A stretch of DNA of 37,235 bases from Sphingomonadaceae bacterium (GTDB lineage: Bacteria; Pseudomonadota; Alphaproteobacteria; Sphingomonadales; Sphingomonadaceae). Below the pieces are notes generated by a model that saw only the letters and a program-made list of their open reading frames with translations, had not been told where the DNA came from and ran no database searches. Each line of letters starts with the position of its first letter. The stretch's first letter is position 1. The position numbers and the translations under genes were made by a program. Shown piece after piece: positions 24,702 through 33,393 of this stretch. The DNA is taken from contig CANHQT010000022.1 in the NCBI GenBank assembly GCA_947463325.1, positions 1 through 37,235 on the forward strand, in the 5' to 3' direction.

Positions 24702-26042
24702 TCAGGTTGCCGGAGCAGCAGCCGGTTCCGAAGGCGCCGGTGCCTCAGCAGGAAGCTTGCTCCGAACATGCGCTTCCCACAGGCGGGCGAGCGTCGCGCG
24801 ATCGCCGTCACGAACCTGGGCCAATGCTTCCATTGCGCCCGCGAAATTGCCGGCGCGATAGCGGGTCTGTCCGATACGCAAATTGATAAGCCCGGTATCG
24901 GCTTCGGTCTTGGCGAGCGCTGCCGTGTACAGCTCCTCCGCCTTTGCCCAATTCTCATAGGCAAAATAGGCATCGGCGACGCGCACGGCGAGCCGCGCTG
25001 CAGGATCGGCGGCAGCGCGCCGTTCAGCGCCTGGCAGTGAAGCGCGATCTTCCGCCAGATTATCGCGGGCGGTCTGCTTACGCTCGGCGAAGAAGGCGTC
25101 ACCTGTCGGAGGCACAAGACTTGCGGCTTCGCCTTCCGCAATCACGGCAAGCACCTCGTTCGGGAGGGCGTCTTCCGCGAGATTGGAGACAAGTTCCACA
25201 TAGAAACGACGATCGTTCATAGCGTTGGCCGCGCGCATCAGCCGCAAGGCATCGATGCTAAGGCCGCGCTGATAGACTTCCTCCGGTCGGGTCGCGGCAG
25301 GCGGCAGCGACTGGAGATAAATGAGCGCAGAGGACCGCAGGTTCGCTTCCGAAGGATAGGCGTTTGCTCGCTCGATCAGCACAGCCATCAGTTCCGGTGT
25401 GCGATCGGCCTCCTGCAGTTCGCGAGCAGCGAGCGAGTAAATCGATTCGGGCGCTTTTTGCCCAGCCGCTGTCGCAGCCGCGACAGCAGCCCGGAACGCG
25501 GCCAGCCCCTGGTCAAGCTGACCAGCGCGGAAATGCGCGTCGATCACAAGCGTCGAAAGGTTGGGTGCGGTCGAGCCAAGCTCGATCGCGCGCTGCACTC
25601 GTTCGGCAGCCATGGCATATTGCTGACTGTTATAGGCCAGCTGCCCAGCAGCCAGATAGATACGGGCTTGTTCCGCAGCGGGGATGCCGTTGGATTCGAT
25701 CATCGCATTGACAGCAGCTAGCTGACGCGCCGTGTTGGCCTGGCCGGCTCCGATTGCGAAGTCCGAGCGAGCGACAAGGTAGCGCTCATATTCGCTCTGG
25801 GCAACGGCACGGACTGCTGCAAGGGCAGCATCGGCAGCAGCCCAGTCGGCCGCACTCATTGCCGTCTGAAGCGGGCCAAAAGCCTGACCGAATGCTCGGC
25901 TGACCTGCGGCGTAGCGGGGGCTTCCGCTGCCTGATCACGATCACGATTACGGCGATTCTGCGCATCGACAGATGTTGCAACCAAAGCGGAAAGGGATGT
26001 CGCGACAACCGCAGCAACGCCGAGCGAACCAAACTTCAACAT
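24702..26042 (-). CDS. Exported TPR-like repeat protein, unknown function
   Basis: 446 residues. A signal peptide MLKFGSLGVAAVVATSLSA ends in VDA at about residue 27, followed by a basic NRRNRDRD stretch. The rest is alpha-helical and Ala-rich with tetratricopeptide-like spacing: ARIYLAAGQLAYNSQQYAMAAERVQRAI at about 125-155, LVIDAHFRAGQLDQGLAAFRAAV, and VADAYFAYENWAKAEELYTAAL near 365. A short Pro/Ala tail (PAEAPAPSEPAAAP) closes it. TPR proteins in the periplasm usually scaffold complexes in the cell envelope. It is divergent from the large coiled-coil gene with a 197-base gap that must hold both promoters. No closer family was recognised. Confidence 0.8.
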   Translation of the reverse strand: MLKFGSLGVAAVVATSLSALVATSVDAQNRRNRDRDQAAEAPATPQVSRAFGQAFGPLQTAMSAADWAAADAALAAVRAVAQSEYERYLVARSDFAIGAGQANTARQLAAVNAMIESNGIPAAEQARIYLAAGQLAYNSQQYAMAAERVQRAIELGSTAPNLSTLVIDAHFRAGQLDQGLAAFRAAVAAATAAGQKAPESIYSLAARELQEADRTPELMAVLIERANAYPSEANLRSSALIYLQSLPPAATRPEEVYQRGLSIDALRLMRAANAMNDRRFYVELVSNLAEDALPNEVLAVIAEGEAASLVPPTGDAFFAERKQTARDNLAEDRASLPGAERRAAADPAARLAVRVADAYFAYENWAKAEELYTAALAKTEADTGLINLRIGQTRYRAGNFAGAMEALAQVRDGDRATLARLWEAHVRSKLPAEAPAPSEPAAAPAT

Positions 26043-26239
26043 GACTTCCTGCCTCCTGTGCGCGAGTCTTTATGCAGCGCTTTTCAAGACCTATCAGCTG
26101 CCCATAGAGCGGGCGAATGACCGATGCCAGCCTTCTCGACGCACCAATGGCGCCGTTCATCTGAATGGCGTTTGAACCCTCTTTCCGACACGAAACGCTA
26201 GCCGATTTGCTTTTGTCTTAACCATGCTAAGGTGCTGGC

Positions 26240-28618
26240 ATGGCACGCGAACGCAAAATCGTCGGAATCTGGCCCGCTACAAATGCGGCTGATCCTCATT
26301 CAGGCCCAGAAGTGGGCCATGAGACACCATCTTCCATTGCAGCTTCTGAAGAAGCCGAAGGAGAGATAGAGGCTGCCGCCATCGTTTCATCCGAAGCCAT
26401 CCCGGTGACTGTAGAGCCTATCTGGGATGAAAGCGGCAGCATGATTGCAGAGAATGGTAGCAGGGGATGGCCCTGGGCAGCCATGGTCGCACTGATGCTT
26501 GGCGCTGCATGGATTGCCGGCGCTGCAGGCTGGTCCAGCCAAGGTTTCACTGTTGTCCCACCGATCGACCAATGGCCGATGCAGGTAGCGGTGCTCGCGG
26601 CGCCTCTCTGCTTCATACTGGTCGGATGGATGGCGTTCGATCGCGGATCGCAGCGGAGCGTGCAGCGCCATCTGCGTCTGCTTGCATCTGTGCGGGCAGA
26701 GCAACAGGCCCTCACCGAAAGGCTCGCGCTCGCCGAAGAAAATTGGCGCGCAGCCCATGATGCCTTGGGTCAAAGGGCCGTTGCGCTAGCCCAGATGGCT
26801 GATGAAAGCTGCAACCGCATATCCGCTGCGGGACAGGAGATTGACCAGCGCCTGACTACGCTCGATGCGACGTCCAAATCAGTGCTCGCTGTTTCGACCG
26901 GCGCCATGACCCAGCTTGAGAGCCTAAGCAGCGCGCTCCCCAAGATCGAGGATATCGCCAACCGCATTAGTGAATCTGTTCGGCAGTCAGGCCAATCCGC
27001 CTACCAATATGGTGGGCAGCTTGAAGAGAGAATTGCCGCACTTCAGACCGAGGCCTCGGAAGCCCGCGCCGTCATGGAAGCTGGCGTCGGCGCCATCGAG
27101 CAGCGCGCAGCCTCACTGGATGAAGTGTCCGGTCGCATCGCAGCCGGGTCCGACGAAGCTGCCACCAGGTTTGGCGCAATGATCGAAGGACAGCGTGATG
27201 CGGTCCTCGCCATGCTCGCTGACCTCGCCACGCAAATGGAACAGCATCTATCGACGATCGAGACACACGCCCGCACTACCGGTGAACAGGCCGGGGGTCT
27301 GATATCGGGTCAGACGGCCACGTTGATTGCCGCGATTGCAGATAGCGAGGACAAGCTTGGTCAGCTGGTGCAACGCATCAGCGAGAGCGAAGAAAGAGTG
27401 CGCGGAACCGCCAATCTGCTCCATTCGACCAACAGCGAATTTCGGGAACAGGCCACCAGCATCGAGTCCGATTTGCATCAGCGCGTCGCCCGCATGGCAC
27501 AGGGCATTGCCGACGTGCAAACGCATGTGGCAGCGCTCGCTGGTACCACCAGTCAGACCGCGCAAGACGTCAGCACTCTCACTCACGATGCCCAAGGCTT
27601 GCTCGAAACGCTGGCCCGCGCGGTGCACAATGCCCATCAGGCAATCCCTGATGCTCTGGCCATGCTCAACGAACGGCTGGACGAGAACCGCCAGCGCCTC
27701 GATGCTCTAATGCCCGTTGTAGAAGCGCATCTGCAGGCGGCTGAAACCGCCGAGACACGGTGGCAACAGTCGGGCAGCTTGCTCGATGGCCAGACGAAGG
27801 CGCTGGCCGCATTCGAAAACGACTCCGCGACGCTACTGGCCGGCCAATCGGACCGCCTCAGCAAATTGCAGGCCGATGTGGCGAGCCTTGCACAGGCGAT
27901 GGCCACCATTCGCGACGATTATGCCCCCGCCTTGACCAAGGCGACTGAAGAGGCTGAGCGACTGGCACGCACAGCGGCAGAGCGCGCGCATGAGGCGATC
28001 GGCAGCACCGCAAGCGACAGTGCGACCGTCATCGAACAGGCAATCGCCGCAGCCATCGACGCCGCGACCGGCGAAGCAACCCGCAGCCGCATTGCCGAGA
28101 TTTCCGGCATTGCCGATCAGGCTGTGGCCGCGGCCAATGCCGCTTCGGGCAAGCTGATGCGTCAGCTGATCACCATTGCCGATTCCAGCGCTGCCATCGA
28201 AGCACGCGTCGCCGAAGCATCCGAAGCGGTGCGACGTGACGACCGCGAGAGCCTCGCGCGGCAGATGGCTCTGGCCAGCGAGTCGCTGCAATCAACGGCG
28301 GTGGACATGACGCGTATCCTGTCCACCGAAGTCTCCGACCAAGCATGGGAAGCCTATATCAAGGGCGACCGAGGCATTTTCGCCCGCCGCGCGCTGCGGC
28401 TGCTGACCGCGAGCGAAGCGCGCGACGTGCTGGCGCGCTATCAGTCGGACGATGAGTTCCGCGCGATCGTCAACCGCTACGTCCATGATTTCGAGGCGAT
28501 GCTCCGCGGCGTGATGGACAGCAGAGACGGCAGCGCCCTTTCGGTCACCCTGCTCTCTTCCGACATCGGCAAGGTCTATGTCGCGCTGGCTCAGGCAATC
28601 GAACGGCTGAGAGGCTGA
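26240..28618 (+). CDS. Large membrane-anchored coiled-coil protein (TipN-like architecture)
   Basis: 792 residues. An acidic N-terminal tail (about 1-75) is followed by two membrane helices (about 78-97 and 113-133), then a very long Ala/Glu/Gln-rich coiled-coil region (about 140-690). The C-terminal ~90 residues look like a separate folded domain: IKGDRGIFARRALRLL, DDEFRAIVNRYVHDFEAML, then VTLLSSDIGKVYVALAQAIERL. The Caulobacter polarity marker TipN has the same plan (two N-terminal membrane helices and a long coiled coil), so a role in polarity or envelope organisation is possible; this is inferred from architecture alone. ATG 26240 has AAGG 7 bases upstream. A methyl-accepting chemotaxis protein is unlikely because no conserved hairpin signalling motif is seen. 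Confidence 0.8.
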   Translation: MARERKIVGIWPATNAADPHSGPEVGHETPSSIAASEEAEGEIEAAAIVSSEAIPVTVEPIWDESGSMIAENGSRGWPWAAMVALMLGAAWIAGAAGWSSQGFTVVPPIDQWPMQVAVLAAPLCFILVGWMAFDRGSQRSVQRHLRLLASVRAEQQALTERLALAEENWRAAHDALGQRAVALAQMADESCNRISAAGQEIDQRLTTLDATSKSVLAVSTGAMTQLESLSSALPKIEDIANRISESVRQSGQSAYQYGGQLEERIAALQTEASEARAVMEAGVGAIEQRAASLDEVSGRIAAGSDEAATRFGAMIEGQRDAVLAMLADLATQMEQHLSTIETHARTTGEQAGGLISGQTATLIAAIADSEDKLGQLVQRISESEERVRGTANLLHSTNSEFREQATSIESDLHQRVARMAQGIADVQTHVAALAGTTSQTAQDVSTLTHDAQGLLETLARAVHNAHQAIPDALAMLNERLDENRQRLDALMPVVEAHLQAAETAETRWQQSGSLLDGQTKALAAFENDSATLLAGQSDRLSKLQADVASLAQAMATIRDDYAPALTKATEEAERLARTAAERAHEAIGSTASDSATVIEQAIAAAIDAATGEATRSRIAEISGIADQAVAAANAASGKLMRQLITIADSSAAIEARVAEASEAVRRDDRESLARQMALASESLQSTAVDMTRILSTEVSDQAWEAYIKGDRGIFARRALRLLTASEARDVLARYQSDDEFRAIVNRYVHDFEAMLRGVMDSRDGSALSVTLLSSDIGKVYVALAQAIERLRG

Positions 28619-28631
28619 TCGCCTCCGCTGG

Positions 28632-29957
28632 TCAGCGGGACATTGCCGGATCGCGCGCGATCTGCACCCCACCTTTGACCACGGCATCGACACTTTCGAG
28701 CTCGCGGATGTTGGCCAGCGGATCACCATCGACAGCGATGATGTCCGCATAACGGCCGACCGCAATCGCGCCGACATCGCGTTCACGCCCTAGCGCCTGT
28801 GCAGCATTGACCGTGGCAGAGCGGATCGCCTCTATCGGCGTCATCCCATATTCGACCATCACCCTGAACTGCCCTGCGGCAGTCGCATGTGGCATGACGC
28901 CCGCGTCCGAGCCGAACACCATCCGCACCCCTGCCCTGTGCGCGGCGCGGAAGTTATCCCGCTGGATCTGGGCGACCTCGCGGTCCTTGCGCAGATTATC
29001 CTCCATCACGCCATTCCGCGCGCCTTCGGCCTGCGTATATTCCGTGTTGAAGATGTCCATCGAGAACCAGACGGGCCGTTCGCGGCGGGCAGCCGCACGG
29101 ATACCGGCCTCATCCACCAGACTGGCATGTTCGATGGTATCAATTCCCGCAGCGATCGCGGCGCGGATACCATCAGCGCCATGGGCATGGGCGGCGACGC
29201 GCATCCCCCACATGTGCGCTTCCTCGGCCACGGCGCGCAGCTCCTCCTCGCGCAGCTGCTGCTGGCCGGGTTCGGTGTTGCGGGAAAAGACACCGCCAGT
29301 CGCGCACACCTTGATCACTTCAGCGCCCATGCGCCGGATTTCACGCACACGCGCGCGCAGCTCGTCAGGGCCGTTGCCGATGCTGGGCGGCGGCGAATAC
29401 ATCGAGGGCGGCAGGAACGTCTCATCACAATGGCCACCCGTCGCACCAAGCGAGTAGGCCGCAGGCACGATGCGCGGGCCCACCGCATAGCCGGCATCGA
29501 TCGCCTGCTTGAGGCCCACATCATTGAGATCGTCCGACCCGACATTGCGGATGGTGGTAAAGCCGGCATCGAGCATGGCGCGGGCGTTACGCGCGGCGAG
29601 CACCGTCCAGAAACGGTCAGTATATTGCAGGCCAGAATAGCCGCCAATTTCCGGCACACCATCGAGATGGACATGCATGTCGATGAGGCCCGGCAGCAGC
29701 GTGCGGTTGCCGAGATCGACATGGCGGACGTTCGCACCCCAGCGCACGGTGCGCGCGTCGGCAATGCTGGTGATGCGCCCGTCATCCCCGACAAAGATCG
29801 CCGGATGTTCGACCACCCGCCCGCTTTCGACATCGATCATGCGCGCGGCGGTGATGACCGATTCCGCAGCAACCGGGGTAGCCGATGCCGCCGCCAGAGC
29901 AATCGCGGAAACCCGCAGAAAATGGCGGAAGTTCACAGTGGATTCGAGGTTTTTCAT
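28632..29957 (-). CDS. Exported amidohydrolase (metal-dependent, prolidase/imidazolonepropionase-like)
   Basis: About 441 residues after choosing ATG 29957, which has GGAG 5 bases upstream and opens a signal peptide (FRHFLRVSAIALAAASATPVAA). It belongs to the amidohydrolase superfamily with a TIM-barrel metal centre: LLPGLIDMHVHLDG (HxH), VIKVCATGGVFS with a probable bridging lysine, RVAAHAHGADG, TIEHASLVDE, and the final catalytic aspartate in FGSDAGVMPHA. The C-terminal domain ends ALGRERDVGAIAVGRYADIIAVDGDPLANI. Periplasmic members often cleave Xaa-Pro or similar dipeptides, but the substrate is not evident. It lies 82 bases after lpdA on the same strand and converges with the coiled-coil gene at 13 bases. 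Confidence 0.9.
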   Translation of the reverse strand: MKNLESTVNFRHFLRVSAIALAAASATPVAAESVITAARMIDVESGRVVEHPAIFVGDDGRITSIADARTVRWGANVRHVDLGNRTLLPGLIDMHVHLDGVPEIGGYSGLQYTDRFWTVLAARNARAMLDAGFTTIRNVGSDDLNDVGLKQAIDAGYAVGPRIVPAAYSLGATGGHCDETFLPPSMYSPPPSIGNGPDELRARVREIRRMGAEVIKVCATGGVFSRNTEPGQQQLREEELRAVAEEAHMWGMRVAAHAHGADGIRAAIAAGIDTIEHASLVDEAGIRAAARRERPVWFSMDIFNTEYTQAEGARNGVMEDNLRKDREVAQIQRDNFRAAHRAGVRMVFGSDAGVMPHATAAGQFRVMVEYGMTPIEAIRSATVNAAQALGRERDVGAIAVGRYADIIAVDGDPLANIRELESVDAVVKGGVQIARDPAMSR

Positions 29958-30039
29958 CATGGCTCCGGCGTCGGCGAAATGGCATCCGCACGCTGACAGC
30001 GGATATCCTATTTTGCAAGCTGGCCGGGCCGTTCGCCCT

Positions 30040-31452
30040 TCACATATGCAATTGCCGCCCAAACGCCGCGAGCACGCTTTCATGCATCATTTCGCTGAGC
30101 GTCGGATGCGGGAAAACGGTGTGCATGAAATCGGCTTCGACCAGTTCGGCGGTCTTGCCGATGGTATAGCCCTGGATCAGCTCGGTCACTTCCGCGCCGA
30201 CCATATGCGCGCCGAGCAATTCGCCGGTCTTCGCATCGAACACGGTCTTGATGAAGCCTTCGGCCTCCCCCAGCGCAATCGCCTTACCATTACCGATGAA
30301 CGGAAAGGTGCCGGCCTTCACATCATGGCCCAATTCTTTGGCCTTGGCTTCGGTGAGGCCGACCGAGGCGACCTGCGGGTGGCAATAGGTGCAGCCGGGA
30401 ATGTTGCGGGCGTCCATCGGGTGAGGATGAGCGTTCTTGTTGCCCAGTTCCTGCGCGATGGCTTCTGCCGCGATCACGCCCTCATGGCTCGCCTTGTGCG
30501 CCAACCAGGGCGGCGCAGTGATATCCCCGATCGCCCACAGGCCGGGCACGTTGGTGCGGCAATAGGGATCCGTCTTGAGAAAGCCGCGATCGGTGACGAC
30601 GCCCAGCGCCTCCAGCCCGATATGCTCGGTATTGGGGACGATGCCGATGGCGACGATGCAGTGCGAGAAATCGCCCTGAACGACCTTGCCGTCCTTGCCC
30701 TTGATGCTGGCCGAAACGCCAGTCGCGGTAGCCTTGAGGCTCTCGACGCCAGCGCCGGTCATGATGGTCATGCCCTGTTTGGTCAGCGCCTTTTCAAGGA
30801 AGGCCGAGACATCGGCATCCTCCACCGGAACGATGCGGTCGAGCATTTCGACCACCGTCACATCGGCGCCCATGTCATTGTAGAAGCTGGCGAATTCGAT
30901 GCCGATGGCGCCAGAGCCGATGACCAGCAACTTGGTCGGCCTTTCCGCCGGCACCATGGCGTGACGATAAGTCCAGATGCGCTTGCCGTCCGCCGGTGCG
31001 AAGGGAAGATCGCGGGCGCGCGCACCGGTGGCGAGGATGATGTGCTTCGCCGTCAGATCCTCGCTCTTGCCGTCCTGCGTCACGGTCAGCGTATTGGCGG
31101 ATTTCAGAGCGCCATCGCCCATATGCACGGTGATCTTGTTCTTCTTCATCAGGTGCGTGACGCCCTGATTGAGCTGTTTCGCGACCCCGCGCGAGCGCTT
31201 CACCACCGCGTCGAGATCAGCCTCGATTTGCCCCGTGACCTTCAGCCCGTAAGCGGAGGCATGATCCATATAATGCTTGATTTCCGCCGAACGCAGCAGC
31301 GCCTTGGTCGGGATGCAGCCCCAGTTGAGGCAGATGCCGCCCAAATTCTCGCGCTCGACAATAGCGGTCTTGAGCCCGAGCTGCGCCGCGCGGATCGCGG
31401 CGACATAGCCACCGGGGCCGGAGCCGAGGACGATGAGGTCGTATTCGCTCAC
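30040..31452 (-). CDS. lpdA: Dihydrolipoyl dehydrogenase (E3)
   Basis: Flavoprotein that reoxidises dihydrolipoyl groups of 2-oxoacid dehydrogenase complexes with NAD. About 470 residues. The FAD-binding GSGPGGYVAAIRAAQLG is at the N-terminus. The redox-active disulfide sits in GGICLNWGCIPTKALL (about C41 and C46). The NAD-binding motif is VIGSGAIGIEFASFY, then WAIGDITAPPWLAHKASHEG, and the C-terminal HTVFPHPTLSEMMHE carries the catalytic His-Glu pair. GTG 31452 is chosen because GGAG lies exactly 7 bases upstream; a TTG two codons earlier is less likely. It follows the PDH E2 gene by about 50 bases. Because the bkd operon lacks an E3 gene, this protein may serve more than one complex. Confidence 0.96.
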   Translation of the reverse strand: MSEYDLIVLGSGPGGYVAAIRAAQLGLKTAIVERENLGGICLNWGCIPTKALLRSAEIKHYMDHASAYGLKVTGQIEADLDAVVKRSRGVAKQLNQGVTHLMKKNKITVHMGDGALKSANTLTVTQDGKSEDLTAKHIILATGARARDLPFAPADGKRIWTYRHAMVPAERPTKLLVIGSGAIGIEFASFYNDMGADVTVVEMLDRIVPVEDADVSAFLEKALTKQGMTIMTGAGVESLKATATGVSASIKGKDGKVVQGDFSHCIVAIGIVPNTEHIGLEALGVVTDRGFLKTDPYCRTNVPGLWAIGDITAPPWLAHKASHEGVIAAEAIAQELGNKNAHPHPMDARNIPGCTYCHPQVASVGLTEAKAKELGHDVKAGTFPFIGNGKAIALGEAEGFIKTVFDAKTGELLGAHMVGAEVTELIQGYTIGKTAELVEADFMHTVFPHPTLSEMMHESVLAAFGRQLHM

Positions 31453-31501
31453 AAACAAACTCCGTTACGCATAACAACCCGCCTGCACAGGCAGGGGTCG
31501 A

Positions 31502-32737
31502 TCACGCCAGCATCCCCAGCGGGTTTTCGACCAGCGTCTTGAAGGCGCTCATCAGCTGCGCGCCATCCGCGCCGTCGATGGCGCGGTGGTCGAAGCTGCC
31601 GGTGGCGGACATCACGGTGGCGATGGCGAGCGTATCATCGACCACATAGGGGCGCTTTTCGCCCGCGCCGATGGCCATGATCATCGCCTGAGGCGGGTTG
31701 ATGACGGCGGTGAATTGTTTGATGCCCATCATCCCCATGTTGGAGATTGAGGCGGTCCCGCCCTGATATTCGTGGGGCTGCAGCTTTCCGGCCTTCGCCT
31801 TTTCCGCGAGCGCGGCCATTTCTGTCGAGATGGCCGAGACCGATTTCGATGCGGCATCGGTGATGATCGGGGTGATAAGGCCCGTGGGGATGCTGACCGC
31901 GACTGAAATGTCGGCGCGGTGGTAGCTGATAAGGCTATCGCCGGCGAAGCTGACATTACATTTCGGCACTGCGATCAATGCCTTGGCAAGCGCTTTTATC
32001 AGCAGATCGTTGACCGAAAGTTTGATGCCCTGCGGCTCAAGCGCCTTATTGAGCTCAGTACGCAGCTTGAGCAGCGGATCGAGCAGGATGTCGACAGTGA
32101 GGTAGATGTGCGGCGCCTCCGCCATCGACTGGCTGAGCCGGCGCGCGATCGTCTTGCGCATGTTGCTGAGCTTTTCCGCAGTGTGCGGAATCTCCGAGGC
32201 GAAGGGGGCTGGCAACGGTGCGACAGCAGCTTGCGCCTGCGCAGCCTCGGGGGCGGTGGACGCACCCTCGACATCGGCCTTGACGATGCGACCGTTGGGC
32301 CCGGTGCCTGCAATAGCGGCCAGATCAACACCCCTATCGGCGGCGATGCGGCGGGCGAGAGGGGAAGCCTTCACCCTGTCACCGGAATCCGTGCGCGCGG
32401 CCGGGGCGGGGGCCGGCGATGGGGCGGGCGAAGCCGCGACGGCAACAGGCGCGGGCACGGCGGCCTTTGGTGCAGGTGAAGCGGAGGCATCTTCGCCCTC
32501 CCCTGCGATAACGGCAATGACGGTACCGACCTTCACATTCTCAGAGCCAGCGGGAACGAGGATCGCACTAACCACGCCTTCGTCGACCGCTTCAAACTCC
32601 ATTGTCGCCTTGTCGGTCTCAATCTCAGCCAGCAAATCACCGGAGGAGACGCTGTCGCCTTCCTTGACCAGCCAGCGCGCCAGCGTACCTTCCTCCATGG
32701 TCGGTGAAAGGGCAGGCATTTTCAGTTCGACTGGCAT
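31502..32737 (-). CDS. pdhC: Pyruvate dehydrogenase complex E2 (dihydrolipoyl acetyltransferase)
   Basis: Transfers acetyl groups to CoA within the pyruvate dehydrogenase complex. 411 residues. It starts [22 protein letters not shown], the typical PDH E2 lipoyl domain, with the lipoyl-lysine in [11 protein letters not shown] at about 43. An Ala/Pro linker follows (about 85-120), then the peripheral-subunit binding domain [17 protein letters not shown] and [13 protein letters not shown] (about 125-160). The catalytic domain ends in [18 protein letters not shown] with the active-site His. lpdA follows about 50 bases on. The E1 alpha and beta genes are not in the window, so E1 must be encoded elsewhere. 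It is divergent from the universal stress gene across 200 bases. Confidence 0.94.
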   Translation of the reverse strand: MPVELKMPALSPTMEEGTLARWLVKEGDSVSSGDLLAEIETDKATMEFEAVDEGVVSAILVPAGSENVKVGTVIAVIAGEGEDASASPAPKAAVPAPVAVAASPAPSPAPAPAARTDSGDRVKASPLARRIAADRGVDLAAIAGTGPNGRIVKADVEGASTAPEAAQAQAAVAPLPAPFASEIPHTAEKLSNMRKTIARRLSQSMAEAPHIYLTVDILLDPLLKLRTELNKALEPQGIKLSVNDLLIKALAKALIAVPKCNVSFAGDSLISYHRADISVAVSIPTGLITPIITDAASKSVSAISTEMAALAEKAKAGKLQPHEYQGGTASISNMGMMGIKQFTAVINPPQAMIMAIGAGEKRPYVVDDTLAIATVMSATGSFDHRAIDGADGAQLMSAFKTLVENPLGMLA

Positions 32738-32937
32738 GATGACTATTCTTCCCCGCGAATGGTGCGGCCACCGGCACCGGCACGAACCGGCGGGGCCGTA
32801 GCGTTGGGGCGGTTCCAGCCATTTTCGGCGGCGCGGTCAAGCGGTTTAAGCCGACAAAGTCCGCTCTGCGCTTGCCTTTATACGAATGCGGGCGCACCTT
32901 TGTCGCTCAAGGCATAGTTGCAGCCGGGGTCAGAACC

Positions 32938-33393
32938 ATGCGCACCTATCTGGTGGTGATCGACGACAGCGAGGAATCGCGCCTCGCGCAGCGGTTTGCG
33001 ACGCGCCGCGCCGCACGCACAGGCGGCACGGTGCATATCATCGTTGCGCTCGAGCGGCCGGCCTTTGTCGCCTGGGGCGGCGTTCAGGCGACCATCGAGG
33101 AAGAGGCCCGCCAACAGGGCGAGGCAGTCGCACAAGCCGCGGCGAATGCCATCTTTGAAGGCGCAGGCATCCGGCCCAGCGTGACAGTGAAACAGGGCGA
33201 TGCAGCCAGTATTGTGCGCGAAATTCTGGCCGAAGACCGGGAGATTGCCGCGCTGGTGCTGGGTGCGGCGGCGAGTGGCCCGCCGGGGCCATTGGTCAGC
33301 CATTTCACCGGCGACGGTGCAGGATCGCTCCCCGTGCCGGTGATGATCGTGCCGGGTTCGCTGAGCGAGGAAGAGCTCGACCGGCTGAGTTAG
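32938..33393 (+). CDS. Universal stress protein (UspA family)
   Basis: 151 residues, single USP domain. It begins MRTYLVVIDDSEESRLAQRFA (strand 1 and helix 1 with the conserved VxxDxSEES pattern), then GTVHIIVAL, a long helix (EARQQGEAVAQAAANAIF), VTVKQGDAASIVREIL, and IAALVLGAAASGPPGP. The last segment departs from the classic ATP-binding GxxGxxxxxxxGS(V/N), reading GAAASGPPGPLVSHFTGDGAG, so nucleotide binding is uncertain. ATG 32938 gives the family N-terminus; an in-frame ATG 66 bases earlier is less likely. It overlaps the rnr stop by 3-4 bases, tail to tail. Confidence 0.85.
   Translation: MRTYLVVIDDSEESRLAQRFATRRAARTGGTVHIIVALERPAFVAWGGVQATIEEEARQQGEAVAQAAANAIFEGAGIRPSVTVKQGDAASIVREILAEDREIAALVLGAAASGPPGPLVSHFTGDGAGSLPVPVMIVPGSLSEEELDRLS

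Noticed and set aside
31481-31492. Short hairpin GCCTG-CA-CAGGC between pdhC and lpdA
   Set aside because: The loop is only two bases and no T-run follows, so it is not a convincing terminator.
29677-31542. A 621-codon plus-strand ORF
   Set aside because: It lies antisense to lpdA and the amidohydrolase, both clearly real by motifs. Its sequence is His/Arg-rich without domain signatures, as expected for a mirror frame in GC-rich DNA.
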